A stretch of DNA of 64,000 nt from assembly GCF_003268855.1 (NCBI RefSeq), contig NZ_QLSZ01000009.1, positions 1-64,000 on the forward strand. Direction: 5' to 3'. The number at the start of each line of letters is the position of its first letter. The first letter of the stretch is position 1. Below the pieces are notes generated by a model. It ran no database searches and was not told where the DNA came from. It was given only the letters and a program-made list of their open reading frames with translations. Made by a program: the position numbers and the translations under genes. The DNA is from Flavobacterium aciduliphilum. GTDB lineage: Bacteria > Bacteroidota > Bacteroidia > Flavobacteriales > Flavobacteriaceae. Positions 24,773 through 33,605 of the stretch are shown one piece after another.

Positions 24773-25384
24773 ATGGAACAAAAAGTTGCTCTTCTACATG
24801 GTAATTATTACCATATCTACAACAGAGGTACTAATGGTACTGACATTTTTTTAGAACCTGAAAATTACTATCACTTTCTTCGTTTGTATGCTAAATATAT
24901 TGAGCCTATTGCGGATACGTATGCTTGGTGCTTGATGAAAAATCATTTTCATGTTTTGGTTAGAATTAAAGATAAAACTGAAATTAATGAAAATGAACTC
25001 TCCTACTCCACCATTGAAAAGCCAAAAGTTATTGAGCCTTACCGTCAGTTTTCGCATTTATTTAATGCCTACACTCAGGCCATCAACAAAAGATATAAGC
25101 GAACTGGGTGTTTGTTTGGACGAAACTTTCAACGAAAGCTTGTTACAACTGAGGATTATTTCCGAAAACTTATTTATTATATTCATAATAATCCGGTGCA
25201 TCATGGATTTGTAAAACAAATGGGGTGCTATCCTTGGTCTTCCTATGAATCGATGGTAACAGAAAAACCAACGCTACTGAAAAGACATGATGTATTGGGT
25301 TTTTATGGTAGTAAAGAGGATTTTATATCTTATCATGGTCAAGAACACCATGTAAATGAAATTTTAAATTTGATAATAGAATGA
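24773..25384 (+). CDS. REP-associated tyrosine transposase (RAYT, Y1/HUH type)
   Basis: This is a 203-residue protein. YNRGTNGTDIF near residue 18 and the HUH motif in LMKNHFHVLVRI (about 52-63; H58, H60) mark the Y1_Tnp fold. The catalytic Tyr is expected in YYIHNNPVHHGFV (about 137-149). A tail PWSSYESM near 155 is typical of bacterial RAYTs. These enzymes nick and join single strands at REP palindromes and are thought to spread them in trans. CCCTCGAAGGG-type palindromes lie on both sides of the gene (24586-24640, 24727-24740, 25388-25450), which fits. No IS-type ends enclose it, so it is probably a resident RAYT and not a whole transposon. Confidence 0.88.
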   Translation: MEQKVALLHGNYYHIYNRGTNGTDIFLEPENYYHFLRLYAKYIEPIADTYAWCLMKNHFHVLVRIKDKTEINENELSYSTIEKPKVIEPYRQFSHLFNAYTQAINKRYKRTGCLFGRNFQRKLVTTEDYFRKLIYYIHNNPVHHGFVKQMGCYPWSSYESMVTEKPTLLKRHDVLGFYGSKEDFISYHGQEHHVNEILNLIIE

Positions 25385-25387
25385 TTT

Positions 25388-25450
25388 TAACCCTTAACCC
25401 TCGAAGGGTATGAAACCCTCGAAGGGGGAAAAACCTTCGAGGGAGGGGGG
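25388..25450. repeat. REP-like palindromes downstream of the RAYT gene
   Basis: TAACCCTTAACCCTCGAAGGGT is followed by two more CCTCGAAGGG/CCTTCGAGGG cores and a G-run, filling the space between the RAYT stop and the guaB end. The first part matches the arm of 24586-24640 closely. Confidence 0.75.
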
Positions 25451-25455
25451 GGAAA

Positions 25456-26928
25456 TTATCTTGAATAATTAGGTGCTTCTTTAGTAATGGTCACGTTGTG
25501 GGGGTGGCTCTCGCCAATGCCACTGGTGGTGATGCGTACAAAGCGTCCTGTGTCTTGCAAGGTAGGGATGTCTTTGGCTCCGCAATAGCCCATTCCTGCT
25601 CGGAGTCCGCCGATGAATTGTTGCATACTCTCGTTGAGTTCGCCTTTATAGGGTACACGTCCTACAATACCTTCTGGGACTAATTTTTTGATATCGTCTT
25701 CAACATCTTGGAAATAACGGTCTTTTGAACCTTCTTGCATGGCTTCTACTGACCCCATTCCGCGATAGGATTTAAATTTTCGTCCTTCAAAGATGATGGT
25801 TTCTCCAGGTGATTCTTTGGTTCCAGCTAATAATGACCCTAGCATGACACAATCGGCGCCTGCGGCAATAGCTTTAGGAATATCGCCTGTATACCGAATG
25901 CCACCATCGGCAATAACAGGAATGCCTGTGCCTTTTAATGCTGTGGCTACTTCGAGTACCGCTGAAAATTGTGGGAAGCCCACGCCTGCTACTACACGTG
26001 TGGTGCATATAGACCCAGGTCCGATCCCTACTTTGACGCCATCGGCCCCTTGAGCGGCTAAAAATAAAGCCGCATCAGCAGTAGCGATATTCCCAACGAT
26101 GACATCGAGGGTTGGGAAGTTGGCTTTGATTTGCTGTAACACGGCTACCACTCCTTTGGAATGTCCGTGTGCGGTATCTATCACTACCGCATCGACTCCG
26201 GCATGAACTAGTGCTGTGGCGCGTTGGAGAGCATCGGCAGTAACTCCAAGTGCAGCTGCCACACGCAACCGCCCGAATTGGTCTTTGTTGGCCATCGGTT
26301 TTTGTGCTAATTTTGTGATGTCTCTGAACGTGATTAATCCCACCAGCTTATTGTTGTGTTCCACAACGGGGAGTTTTTCTATTTTGTTTTGTTGTAAGAT
26401 TCCTTCCGCTTCTTGCAAGGTGGTTCCCACGGCAGCAGTAATGAGATTTTCGGAAGTCATGACCTCTGTAATCGCACGAGTATTCCGTTTTTCAAAACGT
26501 AAATCTCGATTGGTGACAATGCCTTTTAATATACCTTCTACATCGACTACTGGAATTCCGCCTATTCCAAATTCTTTCATGACTTGCTTGGCGTCGCCCA
26601 CAGTGGCTGAAAGGGGAAGTGTCACGGGGTCTAAAATCATGCCTGCTTCGGCACGTTTTACTTTACGTACTTTGGCTGCTTGTTGTTCGATAGTCATGTT
26701 TTTGTGCAATACTCCTATTCCGCCTTCTTGTGCCATTGCGATTGCCATAGCGCTTTCGGTAACCGTGTCCATTGCTGCTGATACGATGGGGGCATTCAGG
26801 GTGATGTTTCGAGAGAGCTTCGATTGAATGCTGACTTCTCGTGGTAAAACTTCTGAATAATTTGGAATGAGTAAAACGTCGTCGTAGGTGAGTCCTTCCC
26901 CTACGATCTTAGTAGTGTGTGGTTTCAT
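25456..26928 (-). CDS. guaB: IMP dehydrogenase
   Basis: This 490-residue enzyme is of standard bacterial length. The N-terminal barrel start is [14 protein letters not shown] (12-25), followed by a pair of CBS domains inserted at about 93-205 (nucleotide-sensing). The catalytic loop is [12 protein letters not shown] with C308, then the flap with YRGMGS near 400 and RVPYKG near 430. It oxidises IMP to XMP with NAD+, the committed step to GMP. pyrD, an HMG-CoA lyase gene and guaB lie in one direction with gaps of 44 and 69 bases, possibly one transcript. The end of the gene abuts the REP cluster of the RAYT. Confidence 0.97.
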   Translation of the reverse strand: MKPHTTKIVGEGLTYDDVLLIPNYSEVLPREVSIQSKLSRNITLNAPIVSAAMDTVTESAMAIAMAQEGGIGVLHKNMTIEQQAAKVRKVKRAEAGMILDPVTLPLSATVGDAKQVMKEFGIGGIPVVDVEGILKGIVTNRDLRFEKRNTRAITEVMTSENLITAAVGTTLQEAEGILQQNKIEKLPVVEHNNKLVGLITFRDITKLAQKPMANKDQFGRLRVAAALGVTADALQRATALVHAGVDAVVIDTAHGHSKGVVAVLQQIKANFPTLDVIVGNIATADAALFLAAQGADGVKVGIGPGSICTTRVVAGVGFPQFSAVLEVATALKGTGIPVIADGGIRYTGDIPKAIAAGADCVMLGSLLAGTKESPGETIIFEGRKFKSYRGMGSVEAMQEGSKDRYFQDVEDDIKKLVPEGIVGRVPYKGELNESMQQFIGGLRAGMGYCGAKDIPTLQDTGRFVRITTSGIGESHPHNVTITKEAPNYSR

Positions 26929-26997
26929 GATGCAATTTAGTTGTTGTAGTTAAATTGCAAGCAAATGTAGTGAAAATATTTGAAGTTTGTTTATAGA

Positions 26998-27861
26998 CTA
27001 GTGAAACTCTCCAAACAGTCTAGAAGCTACGTTATAGGCGCTTTCAAAACTCATGGGACTTGTGCCTGTGTTGGCTTTTTGTTGTGTAAAGTAGGAAAGC
27101 ATTTTTTCTGTAGGCATGTTTCCTGTGAGGTCGTCTTTTGCCATGGGGCATCCGCCAAATCCTTGAATGGCGCCATCAAAACGACGACAACCCGCCTGAT
27201 AGGCTGCGGCTACTTTTTCAAACCATTTGTCGGGAGTGGTGTGCAAATGCGCTCCAAACTCTACCTTGGGGTATTTTGGAATCAAATGGGAAAATAAATA
27301 GTCAATTACTTCTGGTGTTGAGCTTCCTATGGTATCAGAAAGGGATAGGATTTTTACGCCCATAGCTGTTAATTTTTCGGTCCACTCTCCTACAATCGCT
27401 ACATCCCAAGGATCTCCATACGGATTTCCAAATCCCATAGAAATGTAAGTGACCACTTCTTTGTTGGATTTATCGGCAATTTCTAAAATTTCTTGCAGCG
27501 TGACCAAACTTTCGGCTATGGTTTTATGGGTGTTGCGCATTTGAAAATTTTCAGAAATAGAAAAAGGGAATCCAAGGTATTGTATTTCTTGATGGACAGA
27601 CGCCAAATGAGCTCCTTGTGTATTGGCAATGATGGCGAGTAATTTGCTATTGGTTTGCGACAAATCGAGTTGTGCCAAGACCTCAGCCGTATCGGCCATT
27701 TGCGGAATGGCTTTGGGGGATACAAAACTACCAAAATCAATAGTGTCAAAGCCCACACGTAGCAAGGCTTGAATGTAGCTTACTTTACGCTCGGTGGGGA
27801 TAAACGTCTTGATGCCTTGCATGGCATCGCGGGGACATTCTATGATTTTGACTTCTTCCAT
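26998..27861 (-). CDS. hydroxymethylglutaryl-CoA lyase
   Basis: This is a 287-residue TIM-barrel of the HMGL-like/DRE-metallolyase group. IIECPRDAMQG at 6-16 provides the conserved R-D pair. Metal-binding His residues are in FGAHLHTTPDKW (about 202). The catalytic Cys loop is GFGGCPMAKDDLTGNMPTE (about 235-253), which matches HMG-CoA lyase and not isopropylmalate synthase. The enzyme splits HMG-CoA to acetoacetate and acetyl-CoA in leucine degradation. It pairs in function with the leucine dehydrogenase at 38.8 kb, although the two are not linked in an operon. Confidence 0.9.
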   Translation of the reverse strand: MEEVKIIECPRDAMQGIKTFIPTERKVSYIQALLRVGFDTIDFGSFVSPKAIPQMADTAEVLAQLDLSQTNSKLLAIIANTQGAHLASVHQEIQYLGFPFSISENFQMRNTHKTIAESLVTLQEILEIADKSNKEVVTYISMGFGNPYGDPWDVAIVGEWTEKLTAMGVKILSLSDTIGSSTPEVIDYLFSHLIPKYPKVEFGAHLHTTPDKWFEKVAAAYQAGCRRFDGAIQGFGGCPMAKDDLTGNMPTEKMLSYFTQQKANTGTSPMSFESAYNVASRLFGEFH

Positions 27862-27905
27862 TTGACGCCAAAGATAAAAAAGAAAACGATTTCGTAACGA
27901 AATTT

Positions 27906-28928
27906 TTACGACCGTTTTTTTAAAATGGCTTGGTTGATGGCTTTTACCAGTTTGGGGCCTTCATAAATAAACCCTGTGTAGAGTTGCACAACACTGGCTC
28001 CAGCATCTAATTTATCAAGGGCGTCTTGTACCGAATGGATGCCTCCTACTCCAATAATTGGAAAGGCTTTGTTGCTTTTTTCAGACAAGAAGCGAATGAC
28101 TTCAGTACTCCTATTGGTTAGCGGTTTACCTGATAATCCGCCAGCCTCTACTTTATTTTCCGATTGTAAGCCTTCTCGGGATAGTGTCGTATTGGTGGCG
28201 ATGACTCCTGCGATTTGTGTTTCTTTTACAATATCTATAATATCCAACAGTTGCGAATCTGTCAAATCGGGGGCAATTTTCAAAAGAATAGGCTTAGGCG
28301 ATTTGTGCTGACCATTCTTTTGTTGCAGTCTGGATAAAAGTGCGGTCAACGGCTTTTTGTCTTGCAATTCGCGTAAATTGGGTGTGTTGGGCGAACTGAC
28401 ATTCACTACAAAATAATCGACATCATCGAAAAGGGCTTCAAAACATGTTTCATAATCGTGTTTGGCCTCTTCGTTTGGCGTGTTTTTATTTTTTCCGATA
28501 TTTCCACCAATAATGACGCCTTTATTTTTCTTTAAACGGGAAACTGCTTCGGCTACCCCACCATTATTAAACCCCATTCGATTGATGATTGCGGCATCCT
28601 TGGGCAAGCGGAATAGTCTTTTTTTGGGATTTCCGTCCTGTCCGATGGGCGTTAGGGTTCCGATTTCAATAAATCCGAAACCAAAAGATGACAGTTCTTG
28701 AAACAACTTGGCGTCTTTATCAAATCCTGCTGCCAACCCTACGGGATTGGGAAATGTGATTCCGAATACGTTGGTTTCTAACTTTGGGTCTCGCACAACG
28801 TAATTCGCTTTAACGAGTGAGGAAATTCCTGGAATTTTAAAGAACCACCGAATGGCTTTAAACGTAAAATGATGCACTTTTTCAGGGTCAAACCTAAAAA
28901 GAAGGGGACGTAGTAGTTGTGTGTACAT
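27906..28928 (-). CDS. pyrD: dihydroorotate dehydrogenase (quinone), class 2
   Basis: The protein has 340 residues. The N-terminal helical extension (about 1-40, [17 protein letters not shown]) anchors class 2 enzymes at the inner membrane. [20 protein letters not shown] (55-75) binds FMN. The catalytic Ser lies in [14 protein letters not shown] (about 175-188). IIGVGGIHS and [15 protein letters not shown] close the FMN phosphate site. It oxidises dihydroorotate to orotate with quinone as acceptor in pyrimidine synthesis. It is the first gene of a possible pyrD-HMGL-guaB unit and is divergent from rlmH. Confidence 0.96.
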   Translation of the reverse strand: MYTQLLRPLLFRFDPEKVHHFTFKAIRWFFKIPGISSLVKANYVVRDPKLETNVFGITFPNPVGLAAGFDKDAKLFQELSSFGFGFIEIGTLTPIGQDGNPKKRLFRLPKDAAIINRMGFNNGGVAEAVSRLKKNKGVIIGGNIGKNKNTPNEEAKHDYETCFEALFDDVDYFVVNVSSPNTPNLRELQDKKPLTALLSRLQQKNGQHKSPKPILLKIAPDLTDSQLLDIIDIVKETQIAGVIATNTTLSREGLQSENKVEAGGLSGKPLTNRSTEVIRFLSEKSNKAFPIIGVGGIHSVQDALDKLDAGASVVQLYTGFIYEGPKLVKAINQAILKKRS

Positions 28929-29039
28929 GATGGTGTAGTTGTGTGTGACAAAAATAGAAAATACTTTGGAGTTGCCAGTAGATGATGAGAAAAAATAAAA
29001 ATCAATTTGTAGTTTTGCACGGCTATACTTTTCGAAATT

Positions 29040-29513
29040 ATGAATATTAGACTGCTTGCCATTGGCAAAACCGACGATAAAGCCTTACAAACGCTGATTG
29101 ACGACTATACTAAACGGTTGTCTTTTTACATCAAATTTGATTTGGAACTTATTCCTGATATCAAAAATGTAAAAAACTTATCGGAAGTACAGCAAAAAGA
29201 AAAGGAGGGCGAATTGATTCTTTCAAAGCTTTCTGCCACAGATCAGATGATTTTGTTGGACGAAAATGGAGCCACGTATTCTAGTATCGGGTTTGCTGAT
29301 TACCTACAAAAGAAAATGAATGCTGGTATTAAAACCTTGGTATTTGTTATTGGTGGGCCATACGGTTTTAGTGAAGCGGTCTATAAAAAGGCTCAAGGCA
29401 AAGTATCGCTTTCGTCAATGACGTTTTCTCACCAAATGGTGCGTCTTTTTGTGATTGAACAACTGTATCGTGGGTTTACCATTTTACGAAATGAACCCTA
29501 TCATCATCAGTAA
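29040..29513 (+). CDS. rlmH: 23S rRNA (pseudouridine1915-N3)-methyltransferase
   Basis: This 157-residue SPOUT methylase has the typical length. [13 protein letters not shown] starts the protein, [18 protein letters not shown] is central, [11 protein letters not shown] (about 100-110) forms the SAM-binding knot, and the end [14 protein letters not shown]...RNEPYHHQ is diagnostic of RlmH. It methylates the pseudouridine at position 1915 of helix 69. It is transcribed alone, divergently from pyrD. TATACTTTTC shortly upstream is an imperfect -7 element. Confidence 0.96.
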   Translation: MNIRLLAIGKTDDKALQTLIDDYTKRLSFYIKFDLELIPDIKNVKNLSEVQQKEKEGELILSKLSATDQMILLDENGATYSSIGFADYLQKKMNAGIKTLVFVIGGPYGFSEAVYKKAQGKVSLSSMTFSHQMVRLFVIEQLYRGFTILRNEPYHHQ

Positions 29514-29541
29514 CGCTTTTGTTTTAGAGTTTTGAAATGTC

Positions 29542-30174
29542 CTAATACACAAACTCGTTTTTATTGAAATGTGTTGTTGGGAATTTCTTTTTTAAAGAAT
29601 TTATAAAAAGCTCGTCGTTAAAATACTGGTTGAAATTCATTTCTTTTTCAAAACAAAATACATATTCGTATTGTTTTTCTTTTGGCATTTTAGTAAGGTA
29701 TTCCATGAGTTGGTCTTGCGATACAGACGCATCATTAATCCAAAGGGTGTTGTCTTTGGCAAAGCTTATAGCAATGCCTTGTTTAGGCTTTGATTGAATG
29801 TAGTTCACCTTCGTAAAGGGTAAAAATGCCATGGTTTTCTTAACCGTGTTGGCATAGGCGAAATAGTTTTCGGTTTCTTCACTTTTGTGAATGCTGGTTT
29901 CTTTTTTGGTTTGGAGTTTGACAATCTCGGGAATCACCAATCGAAGAGGAAGGCGTTTGTCTATATTAAAAATCCAATTGGTATTGCTTATGGTGTTGTT
30001 TCTGTTGACTTCTGCCAGGGTGTCTTTTTCTTGTTTTGCAAAAAAGATGTACACTGGCGAATGATTTTGCACATCGGCCACAACCGTTAGGGTTGCATCG
30101 GGTAATTTAACTTCTTTGTTTCCTTGGCAAGCACTTAGTGTGATGAGTAGCATCACGGCAATCCTTTTTTTCAT
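29542..30174 (-). CDS. putative lipoprotein of unknown function
   Basis: This is a 210-residue protein. MKKRIAVMLLITLSAC is a short lipoprotein signal peptide with the lipobox LSAC (Cys about 16), so it is probably anchored in a membrane facing the periplasm. The rest is soluble, with LTVVADVQNHSPVYIFF at the start of the mature part and many charged residues. No family is recognised. It begins one base after the stop of folP on the same strand, so it is co-transcribed, but a folate role is not suggested by anything in its sequence. Confidence 0.65.
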   Translation of the reverse strand: MKKRIAVMLLITLSACQGNKEVKLPDATLTVVADVQNHSPVYIFFAKQEKDTLAEVNRNNTISNTNWIFNIDKRLPLRLVIPEIVKLQTKKETSIHKSEETENYFAYANTVKKTMAFLPFTKVNYIQSKPKQGIAISFAKDNTLWINDASVSQDQLMEYLTKMPKEKQYEYVFCFEKEMNFNQYFNDELFINSLKKKFPTTHFNKNEFVY

Positions 30175-30175
30175 G

Positions 30176-31000
30176 TTAGGGTTGTACGTTTTGGAATAAT
30201 GTTATACATTCTATAGCTTCTTTTACATCGTGAACTCTCAAGATGTTGGCGCCTTTTTGTAAGGCAAACGCGTGAAGAAACGTGGTTCCGTTGAGAGCCT
30301 CGGCGGGAGTCGTTTCTAAGGTTTTATATATCATTGATTTTCGGGACAGTCCTACTAATATAGGTAATTCGATATTTTTCAGAAGTTCCATTTTTTCAAG
30401 GAGTTCAAAATTTTGAGCCGTGGTTTTGGCAAAACCAAATCCGGGGTCAATGACGATATCGTTGATGCCAAAACTTTTGGCAAGAGCAATTCGTTGAGAA
30501 AAGTAGAACAAAATATCTTTTACCAAATTGTCATAATCAACATTTTGCTGCATGGTATTGGGTGTTCCTCGCATGTGCATCATGATGTAGGGCACTTGCC
30601 ATTTTGCCACAGTGGGCAGCATTTGTTCATCTAACATCCCTGCGGCTATGTCGTTAATCAGAGCCGCTCCGAGTTCCAAACAACGTTCGGCTACTTGGCT
30701 TCTAAACGTATCAATGGAGAGTAAGGCCTCTGGAAAGTGCTTTACGATGGCTTTTACTATAGGGACTATTCTATGAAGTTCTTCCTCTTCAGAGACAAAT
30801 TCTGCATTGGGTTTGCTAGAATAGGCCCCCAAATCGATAAACGTAGCGCCTTCTAGTAGCAGCTCCTCTGCGCGATTGAGAATCGCAAGTTCATTGGCAT
30901 ATACCCCGCCATCATAGAAAGAATTGGGTGTGATGTTGAGAATCCCCATCACTTTTGGAGTAGTGATATCGATGAGCGTACCACGGCAATTGAGTGTCAT
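30176..31000 (-). CDS. folP: dihydropteroate synthase
   Basis: There are 274 residues from ATG 31000. A longer frame to 31069 adds 23 basic residues that are not typical of the family, so the inner start is chosen. PKVMGILNITPNSFYDGG (near 15-32) is the first signature (pterin/diphosphate loop) and LLEGATFIDLGAYSSKPN the second, which holds the usual Asp. LSIDTFR, IINDIAAG-like (LINDIAAG), DPGFGFAKTTAQN and LVGLSRKSMI follow in the family order. It joins pABA to dihydropterin pyrophosphate in folate synthesis and is the sulfonamide target. It is divergent from the DUF1599 gene. Confidence 0.95.
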   Translation of the reverse strand: MTLNCRGTLIDITTPKVMGILNITPNSFYDGGVYANELAILNRAEELLLEGATFIDLGAYSSKPNAEFVSEEEELHRIVPIVKAIVKHFPEALLSIDTFRSQVAERCLELGAALINDIAAGMLDEQMLPTVAKWQVPYIMMHMRGTPNTMQQNVDYDNLVKDILFYFSQRIALAKSFGINDIVIDPGFGFAKTTAQNFELLEKMELLKNIELPILVGLSRKSMIYKTLETTPAEALNGTTFLHAFALQKGANILRVHDVKEAIECITLFQNVQP

Positions 31001-31129
31001 GTTGAACCTGCTTTTTGTTATAGAATTACGGCTATTCTTAGCGCGTTTTTTCTTTAGCAAATGTATCATTTAATCACAAAAAACAAAAAAAATCGTAGCG
31101 CTTCCTTCGGCTTTCCGATAAATATTTTT

Positions 31130-31137
31130 TACTTTTG
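31130..31137 (+). promoter_or_regulatory. -7 promoter element for the DUF1599 gene
   Basis: TACTTTTG fits TAnnTTTG, 41 bases before ATG 31178. It lies in the divergent folP-DUF1599 region. Confidence 0.5.
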
Positions 31138-31177
31138 AAAATTATTAGTCCAAAACCAGTATACAAAGGAAGCAGTC

Positions 31178-31717
31178 ATGAAAAACACGTCTCAAGAATA
31201 TGATAAAGTAATTGCCTATTGCCGCGATTTATTTCAAAAAAAAATGACCGATTATGGGAGTGCCTGGCGCATTTTAAGACTTCCTTCTTTGACCGACCAA
31301 ATCTTTATTAAAGCACAACGCATTAGAAGTTTACAAGAAAATGAGGTTCGTAAAATTGACGAAGATGAAACGGGTGAATTTATTGGCATTATTAATTATT
31401 GCATTATGGCGTTGATTCAATTGGAATTGGGTGTGGTAGACCAACCCGATTTGAATACGGAAACTGCTATCAAACAGTATGACGAAAAAATTGCATTAAC
31501 CAAACAGTTGATGGAAGCTAAAAATCATGATTATGGAGAAGCATGGCGCGAAATGCGTGTCAGTTCTTTGACCGATTTGATTCTTCAAAAATTGCTTCGT
31601 GTAAAACAAATCGAAGACAATAAAGGAAAGACTCTCGTTTCTGAGGGGATTGATGCGAATTATCAAGACATGATTAATTATTCGGTTTTTGCGTTGATAT
31701 TGATGAAGAAATTTTAA
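31178..31717 (+). CDS. DUF1599 protein with two tandem copies of the domain
   Basis: The 179 residues are made of two related halves. Each has a K-x-x-DYG-x-AWR motif: KKMTDYGSAWRILRLPSLTDQI at about 22-43 (outline) and AKNHDYGEAWREMRVSSLTD at about 118-137. Each is followed by a Lys/Arg-rich helix with LQENEVRKI or IEDNKGKTL and an INY motif (GIINYCIMAL, DMINYSVFAL). This is the internal duplication known for DUF1599, also described as a nucleotide-modification-associated domain. The enzymatic role is not established. It is followed by a four-helix-bundle gene flanked by its own repeats. Confidence 0.85.
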   Translation: MKNTSQEYDKVIAYCRDLFQKKMTDYGSAWRILRLPSLTDQIFIKAQRIRSLQENEVRKIDEDETGEFIGIINYCIMALIQLELGVVDQPDLNTETAIKQYDEKIALTKQLMEAKNHDYGEAWREMRVSSLTDLILQKLLRVKQIEDNKGKTLVSEGIDANYQDMINYSVFALILMKKF

Positions 31718-31740
31718 ATACTAAATTTTAAAAGACAAAT

Positions 31741-31780
31741 AATAAATAAATTCCAAATTTTTAAAATTTAAAATTCTAAA
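31741..31780. repeat. left inverted arm of the first four-helix-bundle gene
   Basis: AATAAATAAATTCCAAATTT... ending in AAAATTCTAAA lies 2 bases before the ATG at 31783. It matches the reverse complement of 32153-32187 apart from an internal gap of about 7 bases. Confidence 0.6.
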
Positions 31781-31782
31781 CT

Positions 31783-32136
31783 ATGGAATCGAAGAAATAT
31801 GATTTAGAAGAAAGAACACTGCAATTTGCAATTGACTGCAGATTGTTCTTAAAAAAACTTCCTAAAACTATTTCTAATTCTGAAGATGGAAAACAATTAG
31901 TAAGATCTTCGGGTTCAGTAGGATCAAATTATATAGAAGCGAATGAAGCTTTGAGTAAAAAAGATTTTAATTACAGAATAAAAATAAGCAGAAAAGAATC
32001 AAAAGAAAGTGCCTTTTGGCTCAAAATAATAAAAGCAACAAACTCAACTGAATTTGAAAAATTAAACGCAGTTTTGATACAAGAAGCGGATGAATTAAAA
32101 AAAATATTTTCTGCAATATTAGAAAAATCAAAATAG
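31783..32136 (+). CDS. four-helix-bundle protein (23S rRNA intervening-sequence protein family)
   Basis: The product has 117 residues, and predicted helices fill the whole length. The family motif is GKQLVRSSGSVGSNYIEANEA (about 42-62, the S-V-G/P-S-N-I-x-E-A/G signature of TIGR02436/S23), followed by SRKESKESAFWLKII. Members form pentameric or dimeric four-helix bundles, first noticed as ORFs in 23S rRNA intervening sequences and related to Avd of diversity-generating retroelements. The molecular role of free-standing copies is unknown. The gene sits exactly between inverted AT-rich arms (31741-31780 and 32153-32187). No -7 element is obvious, so it may be read from upstream. Confidence 0.85.
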   Translation: MESKKYDLEERTLQFAIDCRLFLKKLPKTISNSEDGKQLVRSSGSVGSNYIEANEALSKKDFNYRIKISRKESKESAFWLKIIKATNSTEFEKLNAVLIQEADELKKIFSAILEKSK

Positions 32137-32152
32137 AACTCTTAGGTTTGAC

Positions 32153-32187
32153 TTTTAGAATTTAAAAATTGAAAATTATTTATTTTT
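32153..32187. repeat. right inverted arm of the first four-helix-bundle gene
   Basis: TTTTAGAATTTAAAAATTG... reads, on the opposite strand, AATAAATAATTTTCAATTTT and so on, mirroring 31741-31780. It starts 17 bases after the stop. Confidence 0.6.
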
Positions 32188-32240
32188 TGCTCTTTCAATA
32201 CAATAACAATTCATTAACACCTCAAAATAAAAAGCCTTTT

Positions 32241-32248
32241 TATATTTG
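32241..32248 (+). promoter_or_regulatory. -7 promoter element for the DoxX/MauE-thioredoxin gene
   Basis: TATATTTG fits TAnnTTTG, 16 bases before ATG 32264. It starts the transcript that probably runs on through tpiA. Confidence 0.55.
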
Positions 32249-32263
32249 TAAAAAAACAACATT

Positions 32264-33367
32264 ATGGATGCAAAAAAATCAGCAACTGCTTGGAGTTTAC
32301 GCCTTATTGTGTCGGCCTTATTTATAGTTTCTGCGCTGGCTAAACTCTCTAAGGGACATTTATTAGATTCTCCTTACTTTGCGATTTCTACTTTTGAAGT
32401 AAAACAATTGTACCCGATGGGGTTTTCGGAAACCTTTGCCCCTTTTTTTTCAAGGACGTTAATCGGTATTGAATTGGCCTTGGGCTTGTTGTTACTCCAA
32501 AAAAATTGGTTGAAAAAATTTATTATTCCTGTTACGACATTAATGTTACTGGTTTTTATTGGTCATTTGACGTATGTTACTTTTTTGAATGGCGGTTCTA
32601 CAGGAAACTGCGGGTGCTTTGGGGAATTGTTGCCCATGACTCCTATTCAAGCTATTATTAAAAATGTGGTGGCTGTGGGACTTTTGGTGTATTTGTACAA
32701 ATTATTGCCACAACACAAACCACAGGGAAATTTTTGGGTGTTGACTACCGTTTTATTCGCCAGTATCTTATGGATATTTATGTTGGCCCCTATCCAACCG
32801 CCCGCGTCTAATTTTACGGTTTCGCCTATGATAGAATCTACTCCATCGGATGCAACTCCAACAATTGATTCGACACAAACGGCTCCTCCAACTGCTGAAA
32901 CCACAACCTCGGTTAAAGATACGCTTAAAAGCAAAACTACAACAGTGGTTGCTGAACCTAAAAAAATAGCTTCTGGGAATGCACAATATTTTCCAAACAT
33001 TGATAGTGGCAAAAAAATCTTATGTTACTTTGTTCCTGGGTGTGAGCATTGTCGCGCTACTGCAAAAGAGCTTACGGAAATGCGAAAAAAAGATCCTTCT
33101 TTTCCGCCGCTTTACGTTATTTTTATGAATGAAGAAGCTTTTTTAATTCCGGAGTTTTTTAAAGAAGCAGGGGCAACTTACCCTTATAAAATTATTGAAA
33201 TCATTCCTTTTTGGAATACCTTAGGTAAAAATAGAGATACGCCTGGTGTAAAATATTTTTGGAATGGTAACGAAATTAAATACTATGACGGCATTAAGGA
33301 TAATAAATTTAATGGCGCCGAATTGGAAAAATATATTAAGAAACCGTATTCAGAATTAAAAAAATAA
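32264..33367 (+). CDS. DoxX/MauE-like membrane protein fused to a thioredoxin-like domain
   Basis: This is a 367-residue fusion. Residues 1-185 carry about five membrane helices of the MauE/DoxX redox type, with NCGCFGELL (about 114-122), the conserved Cys pair on the outer face. A low-complexity Thr/Pro/Ser linker (about 190-235) leads to a thioredoxin-like domain whose active site is FVPGCEHCRA (C259, C262 approximately). The build suggests electron flow across the inner membrane to periplasmic thiols, as for MauE or DsbD-like systems. A small membrane protein, a TlpA-like oxidoreductase and tpiA follow with gaps of 1 and 12 bases and an overlap. Confidence 0.8.
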   Translation: MDAKKSATAWSLRLIVSALFIVSALAKLSKGHLLDSPYFAISTFEVKQLYPMGFSETFAPFFSRTLIGIELALGLLLLQKNWLKKFIIPVTTLMLLVFIGHLTYVTFLNGGSTGNCGCFGELLPMTPIQAIIKNVVAVGLLVYLYKLLPQHKPQGNFWVLTTVLFASILWIFMLAPIQPPASNFTVSPMIESTPSDATPTIDSTQTAPPTAETTTSVKDTLKSKTTTVVAEPKKIASGNAQYFPNIDSGKKILCYFVPGCEHCRATAKELTEMRKKDPSFPPLYVIFMNEEAFLIPEFFKEAGATYPYKIIEIIPFWNTLGKNRDTPGVKYFWNGNEIKYYDGIKDNKFNGAELEKYIKKPYSELKK

Positions 33368-33368
33368 T

Positions 33369-33593
33369 TTGTTTAACAGAATTAAAATAGTACTCAAGGA
33401 GAAAGCTAATGCGTTGTATTACATTTTTATATACCTCATGATTAGCAAAATTGGTTTCTTTTGTCTTACTGTGAAAAGTAATGTCACTGTATTTCAATTT
33501 CCGTTGTATAAAATAGTAGGAGCACTCATCCTTTTTGTTTGCTTAGTTTCTATCATCAAATGGATTAACCGATTTCATACTCCTGTAAAATAA
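33369..33593 (+). CDS. small two-helix membrane protein (TTG start)
   Basis: The frame opens at TTG 33369, one base after the preceding stop, and gives 74 residues with two hydrophobic segments (YYIFIYLMISKIGFFCL and IVGALILFVCLVSII) and a basic N-terminus. The tight spacing in a redox cluster argues that it is real. The only ATG lies inside the first helix and would cut it. No family is recognised. Confidence 0.55.
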   Translation: MFNRIKIVLKEKANALYYIFIYLMISKIGFFCLTVKSNVTVFQFPLYKIVGALILFVCLVSIIKWINRFHTPVK

Positions 33594-33605
33594 CCTCAAT
33601 ACATT

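Noticed and set aside
26216..26827. 203-codon frame opposite guaB
   Set aside because: It is antisense to a highly conserved enzyme in a stretch of higher GC content. The predicted protein is Ser/Thr/Ile-rich with no domain.
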